In this document: positions 22,874-34,257 of the stretch, piece after piece
How positions within the stretch are numbered: the stretch's first letter is position 1
How the letters are laid out: each line of letters begins with the position of its first letter
Assembly (NCBI GenBank): GCA_034687125.1
Contig: JAQGBZ010000216.1
Span: 44,233-108,232 of the forward strand
Direction: 5' to 3'
DNA length: 64,000 nt
DNA from: Neelides folsomi
Lineage: Eukaryota; Arthropoda; Collembola; Neelipleona; Neelidae
Program-made: the position numbers and the translations under genes
The notes under the pieces: generated by a model
The model's input: only the letters and a program-made list of their open reading frames with translations
Database searches by the model: none
What the model was told of the DNA's origin: nothing

Positions 22874-24483
22874 TCAAGGGTCGAAAATTTGTACGAGGAG
22901 AAGGAATTTTACATAAACATAAATTGAATATCTCAGACAAGCCCATTGGATTTTCTCTTTAATTTCTTTGCTGGGATTGTGCATACAAGCCGACTTCACA
23001 ACCCTTCCTAGTTTCTCGGGACTCAGGCTTTTTTCTATCACCATGATTTTAAAGCAGAGATCGAGGATGTCTTGCATTTCCAATATTTTGGCAACTTTGA
23101 TGAGCTTTTCGCAATTGGTCCCAAAGACCTCCATGTTGACCACTCCTTTGTAAACGTAGTCGAGAATGGCTTGAAGCTCCGCACCATTCACTTCATCAAT
23201 GGATAGCACGTCCCTATGTATATCAATTTCTTCTTCTTTTCCATGTCTTTTGTGGAAAGTTAGTTTGGTATGCGTCATTGCTCGCTCAGCTTCATTTGCC
23301 AACATTTTTGATATTCTTTTACGAAAGACTGGGCTTATGCCTTTTTACACCAAAGGAAAAAACACATATGTGTATTTACACCAAAGGAAAAAATTTATAT
23401 AAGATTGTTTATATGAAAATACCTGCGACGACAGCTTTATGAGTGAGAATTGATCTATCATTTGTTTTAATAACAAGATCCGAAAATTCAGGTGCGTTCC
23501 ACAGTTTAGATAAATCATTTTAGGAAAAGAAGATTTGTGATTTGTCGAATCTTCCTTTTCTTGAACAACGCGAATTGGGAAAGTGATTCTATGAGTCAAC
23601 TCGCCATAAACATGAAGGTCCAATTGAATTCTCAAACTATTTTCCTTAATGAACGAACTCCTTCGGCTTTGAAAAGTTTCATAGTCAATGAATTGACACG
23701 TTGTGAAAGTTTCATCATCGGGATCCAAAACAAAATGGAATTATCCGGAGCCACAATTGAAAATCCATATTTAAAACAAACAGAGTCGCAAGGGATTTCC
23801 GTGTATGATTTTCTCCAGAGCGTTTCATCAACGACGATTTCAAGATTTATACATTGAGTTGTTCCATTCATACGCGATCCTCGTAATCGGAGTAAACTAA
23901 ATGAACGATAGATTTAAGGCCAAAGACATCAAATGTCCCATTAAGAGAATTAACGAGGTAAGTAATTAACTTAAAATGCTTACAACCGTGCAGGCATGTT
24001 GACTTCTTGCCCTTGTATGAACTTGGAGGACTTTAATAAATCCTCGCCCGCATCCAAATCGGCGTTGTCTAGCCATGCCGTATGGGCCAAATATGAGTCA
24101 AGTTCCACTTCTGGAATTACCCATAAGAATTTAGAGTCTTCGACGTGAACCTTTTAAATAAATAAAATTTACCAATTTCTTAATTCAAATTCAATATCCT
24201 CATTCTTGGGTTCTAGAATATTGGCCAATATTAACATGGATGTACTGGTATGTATTATGTATGTAAGATATTTTTAATGTGTAATATTTGTATATTATAT
24301 TAACTAAGTAAGAACATTTTTATATATATAATAATAATTAGCAAGAAATGAGAAACTCACGTTTGAAATGACATTTTCTGATGGAAATGTCCAATATTCT
24401 TTGTCTTTGGGAAAGCTGAGGAGTTGGGAATTGTGATTTCTAACATGTTTTGATGTCAACTGGGCCGTTGTGTGTCCAGCCAT
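22874..24483 (-). pseudogene. MATH-BTB (SPOP-like) gene with two frameshifts
   Basis: Exons 24483-24361, 24150-23987, 23896-23423 and 23340-22874 join in the right phases at every splice site. They give a MATH domain (LLRLRGSRMNG, then LEIVVDETLWRKSY, then IDYETFQSRRSSFIKENSL) followed by a BTB domain (NDLSKLWNAPEFSDLVIK, HKAVVAGISPVFRKRISKML, ILDYVYKG). Related SPOP proteins are substrate adaptors for cullin-3 ubiquitin ligases. Inside exon 3 the frame changes twice: near 23727-23735, beside a run of four T on the coding strand, and near 23518-23521, in a run of four A. Each change equals one missing base, and exon length modulo three agrees (two bases short). It is either a recently disabled gene or two homopolymer errors in the assembly. 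The other genes of this window read through cleanly, which slightly favours a real lesion. Confidence 0.75.
23344..23393. repeat. 31-bp direct repeat in an intron
   Basis: TTTACACCAAAGGAAAAAA occurs at 23344-23362 and again at 23375-23393, in the third intron of the MATH-BTB gene, directly upstream (on the gene strand) of the acceptor at 23341-23342. Confidence 0.8.
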
Positions 24484-25111
24484 TTAACCAATCAATAATT
24501 ATTTTACTAATCAAAACATTTAAAATTATTGTATTAGGTTATATTATTTGTTATTTCTATTTGCTAGTAAAAATCCATTAGAGATGTGTGCAATTACCAT
24601 TGTAAGATTAGATTATACTTTTATGTACAGGGTGGGCCATAAGTAAGTTTAAGAATGTATCAAAGATACAAGATAGATTATTACAAGTTCATCAATTTGT
24701 TCACCTTTACTCTTGACCCTTACCTAAATAAATAAATGATTGTACATAGACAGAATTGTGTAATGAAATGTTCTTATGTTAATTACTATCGTGTTAACTC
24801 TGATGTCGTTTGTAAGTTTTAATCAAGGAAATCGGAAATAAAGTAAGAGAAGAGACCTTCGAGATTCTTTATATTTTATCAATTCCGTCTTCCTCCTCAA
24901 AGGAGATCACCTTAAATGATCTTCGTTTTCCTTCTTTCATCTTTCTCATTACTTCATTTTACTTTTTTCTTTCTCATGAAACACACGGATATTTCCGATT
25001 TCCACACTAGATATTTTAAATACACAAAGTTATTTAATTATTATTATATAATTTTCCTACAGTTCTAACTCTAACTCTATTTAAAATTAGTTAATATACA
25101 TAAAAGTGATA
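24484..25111. other. Divergent intergenic region between the MATH-BTB gene and GMC-2
   Basis: The two flanking genes are transcribed away from each other, so this 628-bp stretch should hold both promoters. CAGGGTGGGCCATAAG at 24628-24643 matches the terminus of the short mariner-like family described at 53961; no matching right end is visible. No other feature was recognised. Confidence 0.5.
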
Positions 25112-28100
25112 ATGAGATTCTTCAGGCGAATCGGTTCAATCGTCAATTCAGTTGCACAAATCCCAAATGGGAATATTTACGAAGTGTTTTTTCGAAGGCT
25201 CATATTTGGAGCTTTGGCGTCGCTTTCTCTCTATTTGTCAACTTGGGATACAATTGACAGGGGACAAGATATCTTTAAAGCTTTTTATGGCGATAGACAA
25301 GTCAACTTTGACTTTGTTATTGGTCAGTAAATAATTTAAATATATTAGTCGTAAATCATATCAAATTAATACAGTTAATTGTAATTGTAGCATATATGTA
25401 ATTTGTCTAAATTTCAGTTGGCTCTGGAACTGCTGGATCATTATTAGCTTACAGGCTATCAGAAAATTATAAAGTTTTGCTTCTTGAAGCTGGTGGAGAT
25501 CCCAACCCTTTACAGTCCATACCAAGTTTTGGTTTCTCAATGCTCAATGAGCCACAAGTGGATTGGAGTCATAGAACGGTGCCTCAATTGAAATCATGCT
25601 TTGCTCTTAATAACAACGTAAAACATTTTTTTCATAATAACTATCATATTACATAAAATTTAACAAGCTATCTAATATGACTAATTTCTAATTATTTGTA
25701 AGGTATAAATAAGCTCAATTCTACATTTATTAAATTATTTAAATATTGAATAGGCATCCAATTGGTCACAAGGAAAGTCATTGGGAGGAACTTCCAACTT
25801 GAACTACATGACTCATTTAAGAGGTCATCCAAAAGATTTCGACAATTGGGCCGAAATCACAAATGACCCAGAATGGACTTATGAAAATATTCTCCCATAC
25901 TTTAAATTAACAGAGAATTTTCTTGATGATCAAAAGTTCACAGGTTCAAATTCAATATTCATTACTTGACATATTCGCGAATTTAAAAAATGTTTACTTA
26001 TTAAAATTAATTTAATGATAGATCCCACATTGCATGGAAAGGATGGCCCTTTTCATATCCGCTATCCATCAGTGGTTGGATTAGGAAACAGTTGGATCGA
26101 AGCCGGAAGAGAATTTGGCTACAAGGAAGTTGATCTCAATGGTCAATCAGGGGAAGGTAAATCACTTTAATCATCTGATTGCATGTCTATACATAGATTT
26201 AATTAAACAAACATTTTTATTATTTTACAATAGAATGTATTGAACTAATGTATTTGCTATAATGACTTATCATCACGATGTTTCTCATTTAATGAGTGTA
26301 TTCACATTGAAAGGCTTTGAGAGAGTTCGACTTGTAACACGACGAGGTCGCCGAGATGGAAACTTTCACAGTCTCATTGCTCCTGCAAGGCGGCGAATGA
26401 ATTTGTCAATTTTCAAATTTGCACAAGTTAACAAAGTAAATTTTCGCATTACTGTGATAAATATTCTAAGATAGAGACTGTTCAACATTTTTCAACTAAA
26501 ATTACTAATTGTAGAACTTGGAATCCAATTAACTATTCAATAATTTATCTTGCAGATTTTATTTAAAAAAGAAACAAAAACTGCTTATGGTGTTGAATTT
26601 AAAAGACATGGCCAAACCAAATATGCCTTTGCGTCAAAAGAAATCATCATTTCTGCAGGAACAATCAATTCTGCAAAGTTACTCATGTTGTCCGGTGTTG
26701 GACCAGCCGATGATCTTGAATCACTTGGAGTAAGATTATTAATATTTAAAATTATAATTATAATTCAAATAATAATTATAATCAAAATTAAAATAATTAA
26801 ACACTATTTGATAATAATTAAACAATTTTAAAAGGCTTTTATTAATTTTATGTTTTATGATAGATTCCAGTCATAGAAGATTTACCTGTTGGTCGAAATC
26901 TTCAAGATCATGTTTCAACACTTTTGGGTCCATTTTTTGTCAATCCAGGAAAGTCGTTCCTTGCTGATCGAGATGTTTCAAGAGTTTCATTCCAGCAGTT
27001 TTGGGAAAATGGAACGGGGATTTTGACTTCGTCAAGTATTGAAGCGTCGAGTATATTGAGTTCGTCAGAGGCGAAAAAAGACAATTGGCCAAACATAGCC
27101 CTTCATCTTCGTTCTTTCTCAACTCATTCGACCTTTGGTTCAGATTTAGCAAAAGCGACCAATCTTAAAGAATCAATCGTCACAGAATATTATTCAACAG
27201 TATTGGGAAAAGACGCTTTCTTCATTTCTGTTTCAAATGCTCGGCCAATGTCGAAAGGAGAATTGAAGTTAAACACTTCAGATCCATATGATTCAATGTT
27301 GATTGATCCTAAATATCTTGAAGATCCTCGAGACGTCACAGTATTAATTGAAGGTATTTTTATTTCTAATTAATATTCTCGTGACAGCGTAATTTCTATT
27401 TACGGTCTGTAAGATAAGTAATTTTGGAAATTGCACAACTGTTAAATCTGTTAAATTATTTGATATGTTGATTATTAAATAATAATAATTATTTGTATTA
27501 AACAGGAATAAATATTGCAATGAAGATTGCAGAAGAATCAGCGGCATTCAAAGAAATCGGGAGTAAATATTTGGATAAAAAATTCCCAGGGTGTGAGGAA
27601 CACATTTTCAAATCACGTGAATACTTTGATTGCTACGTCCATCAAATGACTCTCACAATGTACGACTACGTTGGCAGTTGCTCAATGGGAAATCGCGATT
27701 CTCCGCTCGCCGTCGTCGACCCAGAATTTCGAGTCATTGGAGTAAAAGGGTTAAGAGTGATTGATGCTTCTGTGATGCCAAAGATCGTAACAGGCGGAAC
27801 AAGCGCAACCGCCCTCATGTTAGCAGAAAGAGGAGCCGATATAATTAAAAGGGATTGGACACTCGAAGAAAATCTCAATAGATTCAGAATCAACCTCAAT
27901 GGCCAAAATACCGTTTTGGCCCAAAACGGACTTTTTTCAAAAATCAAAGTGACTCCTTTGAGTCCAGAGGTCAAAATCCCAAAAGATGGGAAAATAAAAC
28001 CCGTCGCGGAAAATTCCAAAATTCCGGAAATTCCAAATCCTCCCGGACTTATCGAAGATGAAATTGATTTCGAAGGGATTTCTCCGGTAATAAACAAAGC

Positions 28101-28718
28101 TCTCCCTCCGGCCGGATTCAAACCAAGTAATGAGAGTGAAATGAAAACTAATGAAACCGCATTAGAACAAACATTGACCCAAGCGATCTCACCATCAGAA
28201 GAAAGAAGTGCCAAATTGTCGACCATGTCAGAATTCCCTAGACAGACGAGCTCTATAAGAAGTATTAAGGTTTGACTTGACTTTTTAAACCTGAATTTCA
28301 ATTGATCAATGTTTTGAATAAATTAACATAAGATTAATTAAGGAATAAGTTAATCCATATTTAGGAATAATTTACATTTTGATTCACATTAGAACAATTA
28401 GAAGCATAGTACCACATTTACATTAAAAGCAATGTATTCATATTTAAGCTTTGTTAAATTAAGTTAATTAAATATTGTATTTAAAATTAAATACATAACG
28501 TTAATAAATTAAGAAAATGTGTAATGTTAGCACATTGAACACAGGACACGCTGGATTACGTTCATAACCGAACGGGTAGTATGAGGATTTACATTGAGCC
28601 GGTAGGCAAAGGATTCCCAAAACTTTTCTTTCATCCCAAAGCGTCTGACTACGAAGAAGAAGAGGAAGAAGAGGAAAGTGAGGAAGATGATGAAGATGAC
28701 GACGAAGATGATTCCTAA
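25112..28718 (+). CDS. GMC oxidoreductase paralogue 2 with acidic C-terminal extension (likely non-catalytic)
   Basis: Nine exons (25112-25322, 25418-25617, 25754-25943, 26022-26156, 26314-26435, 26556-26729, 26864-27353, 27506-28269, 28545-28718) encode 819 aa. An N-terminal hydrophobic anchor, the FAD motif VGSGTAGS and the family blocks GKSLGGTSNLN, ISAGTINSAKLL and LPVGRNLQDHVS are present. The catalytic sites differ from active enzymes: the His site reads YDYVGSC (Asp) and the Asn site reads GGTSATA (Ser), so dehydrogenase activity is doubtful. Beyond the normal end (AERGADIIKRDW) a proline/lysine-rich tail of about 140 residues follows, then a last exon that ends in a run of Glu and Asp. 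If the last intron is retained, the protein stops one codon after 28269 (TGA at 28273-28275) and lacks the acidic end. It lies convergent with GMC-3. Confidence 0.87.
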
Positions 28719-29415
28719 TATCTTAATAATTACAGATTTCTTGTTTTTTTATCATTTTAATCAATTTTGTGGCATGAAATGCCAAGTGGAATGACTTTAA
28801 ATTCAAATGTATTTTTTGAATTACAAATAAATATATAATTTATTCTTTTTATTACATTTATAATCAACCAACATTAATAGTATTAAAAATTTTAATTTAA
28901 AATGTAAATTATAATTATATTAAAAGTATTAAATTATAACTATTACAATTCACTTTTTTCTACGCTTATTATCTTCTAGTACAACTTTCCATAAAATTTA
29001 CATTAACAAATAAAAATTCCAGTCTTTAAGCTTAAACAATTTAAATAATCAAATTTTATAAAATATAAACAATCAATTGACAGAATAAATCATAATTTAT
29101 GAATTGCATTTTGTTAATTGAAGCTCATGAAGAACAAAAAATTATTAAAGAAATTACTTAAATATAGGTAATAATTAATAATAGACAATGCACAACTCAA
29201 AACAGGCTCTAAGGAAGAAATGAAAAGCATCAAATTGGTAAATTATTAATACCTATAATGTTTTTACAATCAAGCTCCAAGATTTTTTTTATATCAAGTG
29301 CAAAGATTCATGTTTATCAGATAAACTTTATCTACAATGAATATAATTCAACTAATTGGTCTAGTTAATTATTAATTTCAAGATAAAGATCAAGATGAGG
29401 ATCAAGATTTGAAGA
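28719..29415. other. Convergent intergenic region between GMC-2 and GMC-3
   Basis: This AT-rich spacer receives the 3' ends of two convergent genes. AATAAA near 28827 could serve GMC-2 as a polyadenylation signal. Nothing else was recognised. Confidence 0.5.
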
Positions 29416-32400
29416 TCAAGATTTTTTAGCCCAAGAGTTCAAAATGAGATCAGCCCCCTTTTCTCCAATCATAATTGTAGCTGCATTGGTGTTGCTCACA
29501 ACCACTCTGGGCATTACGGAGGCATCTACAACTCTCAAGCCATTAATTCCCAAAACCCTAAGTTGTGTGTCGACAACGGCTTCGGGTGATCCTTTCTTCC
29601 CCATTGTGCAAGTCCCCACAATGTGATGAAGAGTTATGGAAAATTGTCTTATGAAGCATTCCCAATAAGCGTCGCTTCGAAATGGAATTCCTTCACAACC
29701 AGGGAAAACTTCCGTGGTGAATCTCCCACCGAGATCACGAAACGCCGTTGTGTTCTCAACCAAATCAACAGCTTTCTTCACTCCTTTAAATTCGAATAAG
29801 AAATATATTTATCTTTTTAATATAAATATTAAATAAATATACCAGTAGCACCAATGCTTCGAATAAATAACTACGATTATAAAATATACTTATAATGTTA
29901 GTTTTTAAATTACCTTCAACAAGGACTTGAATATCGTGATCATTTTCTAAATACTTTGGATCAATTATAGGTTCCATTTTAGGATCAATTGAATCCAATT
30001 TAATAAATCCTCTTTGTTTAGGTCTTCCAAGAGACGTAATAATTAAAAATGAATCTTTTCCTTTCGAGTGATTCCAATATTTCTTCAAAACTTCTTCCTT
30101 TGCATGGAATCCATGTGAGAAATGTTCTGCGAAATGTTCATAAGTGGCGACTCCCAATAAAAATAATTGCAAATCTGGCCAATCTCCCTCTCCTGCAGCT
30201 TTGGCTACATCAGATGCAAAGAAACCCGTAGCTTGACATCCAGAAGTTGTCATAATTCCCGTCCCTCGATAAAGCCATTCGATGATTGTCCCAACTCTTA
30301 AATCTCTATCAACTAAAAAGCTTGTCGGTTTGTCGAGGATGAAAGGACCCAAATATGTTGAAATGTGATCTTGTAGATTAAGCCCAACAGGTAAATCCCT
30401 CCGAACTCTAATTCCCATTTTCTCCAAATCCTCTTTGGGTCCAATGCCGGAAAGCATGAGGATTTTGGGAGAATTGATTGAGCCAGACGAGACAATGACT
30501 TCTTTAGATGCATAGGCAACTTGGCGATGGCCATGACGGTCATATTCCACACCAAATGCAACGTTATTTTCGTCAATTAAAATCTAAAATTTAAATTAAT
30601 AAAAATTTTAATAGTAAATAATATTATAAACCTATCTGTACAGGGGCCATAAGTTGCTTTCTTTTTTATACGATTGCTTATTTAAAAAATAAATAAGATA
30701 CTGTATATTATAATAACTAACTTATACAAATATTTTTTAAATGTATGTAAAAAATAAATATTGTCTTGACATACTTTGTTCACATGAGCGTATTTTCTTA
30801 TAACCAAATTTTGTCTTGATCTCGCTGGCTGAATGAAAGCAGCAGCCGACCCTTGTCGTCTTCCATGTTTCAACGGCATGAAAATTGTAGAAAATCCTTC
30901 TTTGTATCGACCATTTAAATCCGCTTTTGGATATCCGAGTTCTTGACCAGCTCGAACAAACACGTCGGCCATTCCAGTATATGAAGGAACTTCGAGTCTC
31001 AAAGGTCCTCCGTGTCCATGAGTGTCATCTAATACAAATATTATAAATTCTTAATAATTAACAATTTCAATATAGAGTTTTCAAGACAATGATAAAGTTT
31101 TCATATTCAAGTTGAATGCTCGATTGTGATCATTGAATAAGAAACGGTCTTGAACTTTCAATATTAATTATTTTACCATGATCCCATTCAGCGTGATAAT
31201 CTTCACTTTTTTTAAAGAATGGTAAAAGTTCTTCGTAACTCCATTGAGGGTCTTCAGTGATGTTTGCCCAATTATCAAAGTCTTTTTTGTTTCCTCTTAA
31301 ATGAATGAGGAAATTGATATTGCTTGTTCCTCCTAATCCTTTCCCTGCTGACCATCCTGATTGCTGTAAACAAAATAAAATTACTTTTTTTTTACCAAAT
31401 CAGCATTATTTCATTATCCTTAGCATAAGCACTATGTTGGTTATTTTTTACCTTGCATTAAATCGTATTAAATGTTAGTGTTGATATAATACTTAGTTAA
31501 TGTTAATTAATAAGACAAATAAATTCAGACAATTAATTCTTACCTGATTAGGAAGCGCATAACATGATTTTTTCTGAGGAACAGTTTTATGCATCCAATC
31601 CAAATTAGGATAATTGAGAATGTAAAGAGAGAGTCCTGGGATTCTTGAGAGAGGAAATGGTTCTCCTCCTGCTTCCAATAAAAGAACCCGGTAATTCTCA
31701 GATAATCTGTAAGCCAAAACTCCGCCTGCAGTTCCGGCCCCAACTGAAAATATATTTAGGTAGTAGGTGAAGTATACTCCATTGACATCATCAACTTCTT
31801 TTATACTTTATTCTAACTATAAATGTAAATAGCATACACATCATACACTTATTATAATGGTAAATATATGGCCAATTAAAAATATCTTTAAATCCTATAG
31901 GTCAATTGATTAATGAGTGGAATAAGTAATATCCTATTTTGTATTTGTAATAGATTGATAATTTGCATATGAATTCAAGGAAAAAATAAACTAAACTCTA
32001 CTACCTAAAAATATGTATTGTAAAAAAGAGTGTACAGGTATGTAAATAGATATGATTATCCTCTGTTTTACATAAAAAGCATTTTTTTCAAATCTAGACG
32101 TTCAATCTGGCATTGAATTCATTTAATTATTGCTTAAGATTTTTTAACTTACAAATTAAGAATCCTCTAAAAGTTTGAACTCTACAATTAATGTAAAGTA
32201 TGTAGATAATATAGGAATGTACAAATAATGAGTGGAATGTGTGATAATGTATAAGGTAGAAATAATAAAATTATTGCGAAAGTGTTAAACTTGAAACGAT
32301 TCCACTATTATTTAGGAAAGAAGTTCATATCCTTAATTTATACTCGAGTCAATGTCAGTGGTTGAATGAAAGTTCCTTTTCTGTAGAACAATAATCCATG

Positions 32401-34257
32401 TATTACGAGTATTAAGAAATTATATTAAGAAACTCAGGAAGGGAAAAGACATGAAATAAAATTTGATTGAAAATGTAAAAACATTCGCATTTACATAATT
32501 TACCAATTTGGTATTCTAATTGTATTTTTAATAGTGAATGATTTTCTAACCGCTTTAGATTGATAATTACATAATATTAAATTCATTAATGACTATTAAA
32601 TATATGTTATTGGTAATATCTTTATTCTCCTTTTACAATAGGAAGGATCACTGAATAATCTTAATGTTATACTATATGTTAGTAGGATTATAGATTATAG
32701 GGAAATAAGTGAATTTAGAATTTACCAATTGAATAATTATTGAATGAGATGAAGTAACAAATTGAATGATTTTTAATTGACATGTAAATCCTCATTGACT
32801 TAGATATTTGACGTTGTCGAGTCGGAATTGATGTTGAGGAGAACGTGAGGTTGGAGATGTTGGCGGTTTACGCGTTCTCAAGGATCTTTCAACCCGTCAG
32901 TGATCTCTCAAACAATTTCATTCTCCTCCACTCTCATTAATTGAGTTTTTAAGGCATTTGACGAGTGTTAATTACTCGAGGTTCACCCCGTTAGAAAATG
33001 AGGGTACCCCCATGAAAGATAATATAACAACTTCATAAGTACGGTCAACAATTAACTGCGCGAATGATAATGACGATCCATTCACATTCCTTTTCCTTTC
33101 ATCGGCCGCACACGCCACATTTCACGAAAATGAATAATTCATTGTTCAAACTCAATGAAATGGGAGGAAAGAGGTTGAGGACTTGAGGAATCTTTTGTGT
33201 ATTGTGAACATCATAGCGATTCATAGGCCAATACGGATTTGAGGATTAATGAACCAAATGGATTTTCATTACACGTGATTTTTATTTGTAAAATTGCGAA
33301 ATCGGCGAATTGTACGAGGTGTAAACATTTTGATTTTGAAAGTTAGCAATTTGTGAGCTATTAAGAAAATTAACTAACTATGGGCTTGTATGTATTGTAT
33401 TGTACATTGCAAGTATTCCAAGTATTATATATGTATGTAGCCTGTGCCATTATTCTTCTGTTTGTGAGTTTAATTTTCTGGCATCTTCGGTAATTTAGTT
33501 AGAGAGCTAGATCATAAGATTATAAAGGTCAACTGTTATTTATTACCCTATCATTTTCCTATTTTGCATATAAAATTTTGAAAGTGAAGAAAACTTGAAG
33601 ATTTAATAATTATTTTCCTCATTATAATTCCTTATATAAAATGAATCAAAATTAAATATTGTATAGTATTATTTTCATTAAATATGTATTTGTGGCAAAA
33701 TAATCAAAAATTTTTTATAAAAAAGTAACATTATGGTATGAATTACACAATACACTCGCTATTCAACATCTTTAATATCATCAAAAGGGTCATCATTTAA
33801 CTATACTCATTGTCAGTATAAAAAATTCCTTAACCCCAAATTCCCAAATAGGTAGTTTTTGTTCTACTGGTTCCCCTTATCCTACACTATATAAAATTTA
33901 TATCTAATGAGACTAATGACACTAATGAAAATGAACATGATATAAAATTAGCATTAGACATATTTTTATATATGGACTATGGTATAATATGTATATGGTA
34001 TGAATTTAATTATTGATCTAGGTAAATTATTTTATCTTACCAATAACAAAGTCAAATGTGTCTTGATTTGCACGTGCACCTCCTTTGAATCTGTCATAGA
34101 GAACGTCAAAGGTCCCCCAAGAAGCTGTGATAATGCTGCTCAAGAAGAAAACTCCGTACATGAAAGTTGGAAGCCAATTGAAGATGAATCTGAACAATGC
34201 ATTGCGATCTCTTTGCACTCGATCCCACAAAATATTCCTCACATATTGTAAATGCAT
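29416..34257 (-). CDS. GMC oxidoreductase paralogue 3 (glucose dehydrogenase-like, canonical)
   Basis: Six exons (34257-34041, 31743-31544, 31363-31177, 31028-30775, 30583-29914, 29783-29416) encode 631 aa, a normal length for insect-type FAD glucose dehydrogenases. A hydrophobic segment at about 30-47 (FMYGVFFLSSIITASW) suggests a membrane anchor or uncleaved signal. The FAD motif reads VGAGTAGG, with GKGLGGTSNIN, VSSGSINSPKIL and LPVGLNLQDHIS following. Both catalytic positions are kept: His in LHHIVGTC and Asn in SNTNAAT. It should therefore oxidise an alcohol or sugar with FAD as cofactor. Compared with GMC-1 and GMC-2 it lacks two internal introns, while the first intron is long (34040-31744). 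ATG at 34257 is the first in frame upstream of the hydrophobic segment. Confidence 0.93.
30640..30704. mobile_element. Truncated copy of the short mariner-like TIR element
   Basis: CAGGGGCCATAAG at its left edge and the interior TTTCTTTTTTATACGATT match the complete copy at 53961-54038, but the right terminal repeat is missing. It sits in the fourth intron of GMC-3. Confidence 0.65.

Noticed and set aside
27666-28301. 211-codon minus-strand frame
   Set aside because: Antisense shadow of GMC-2 exon 27506-28269.
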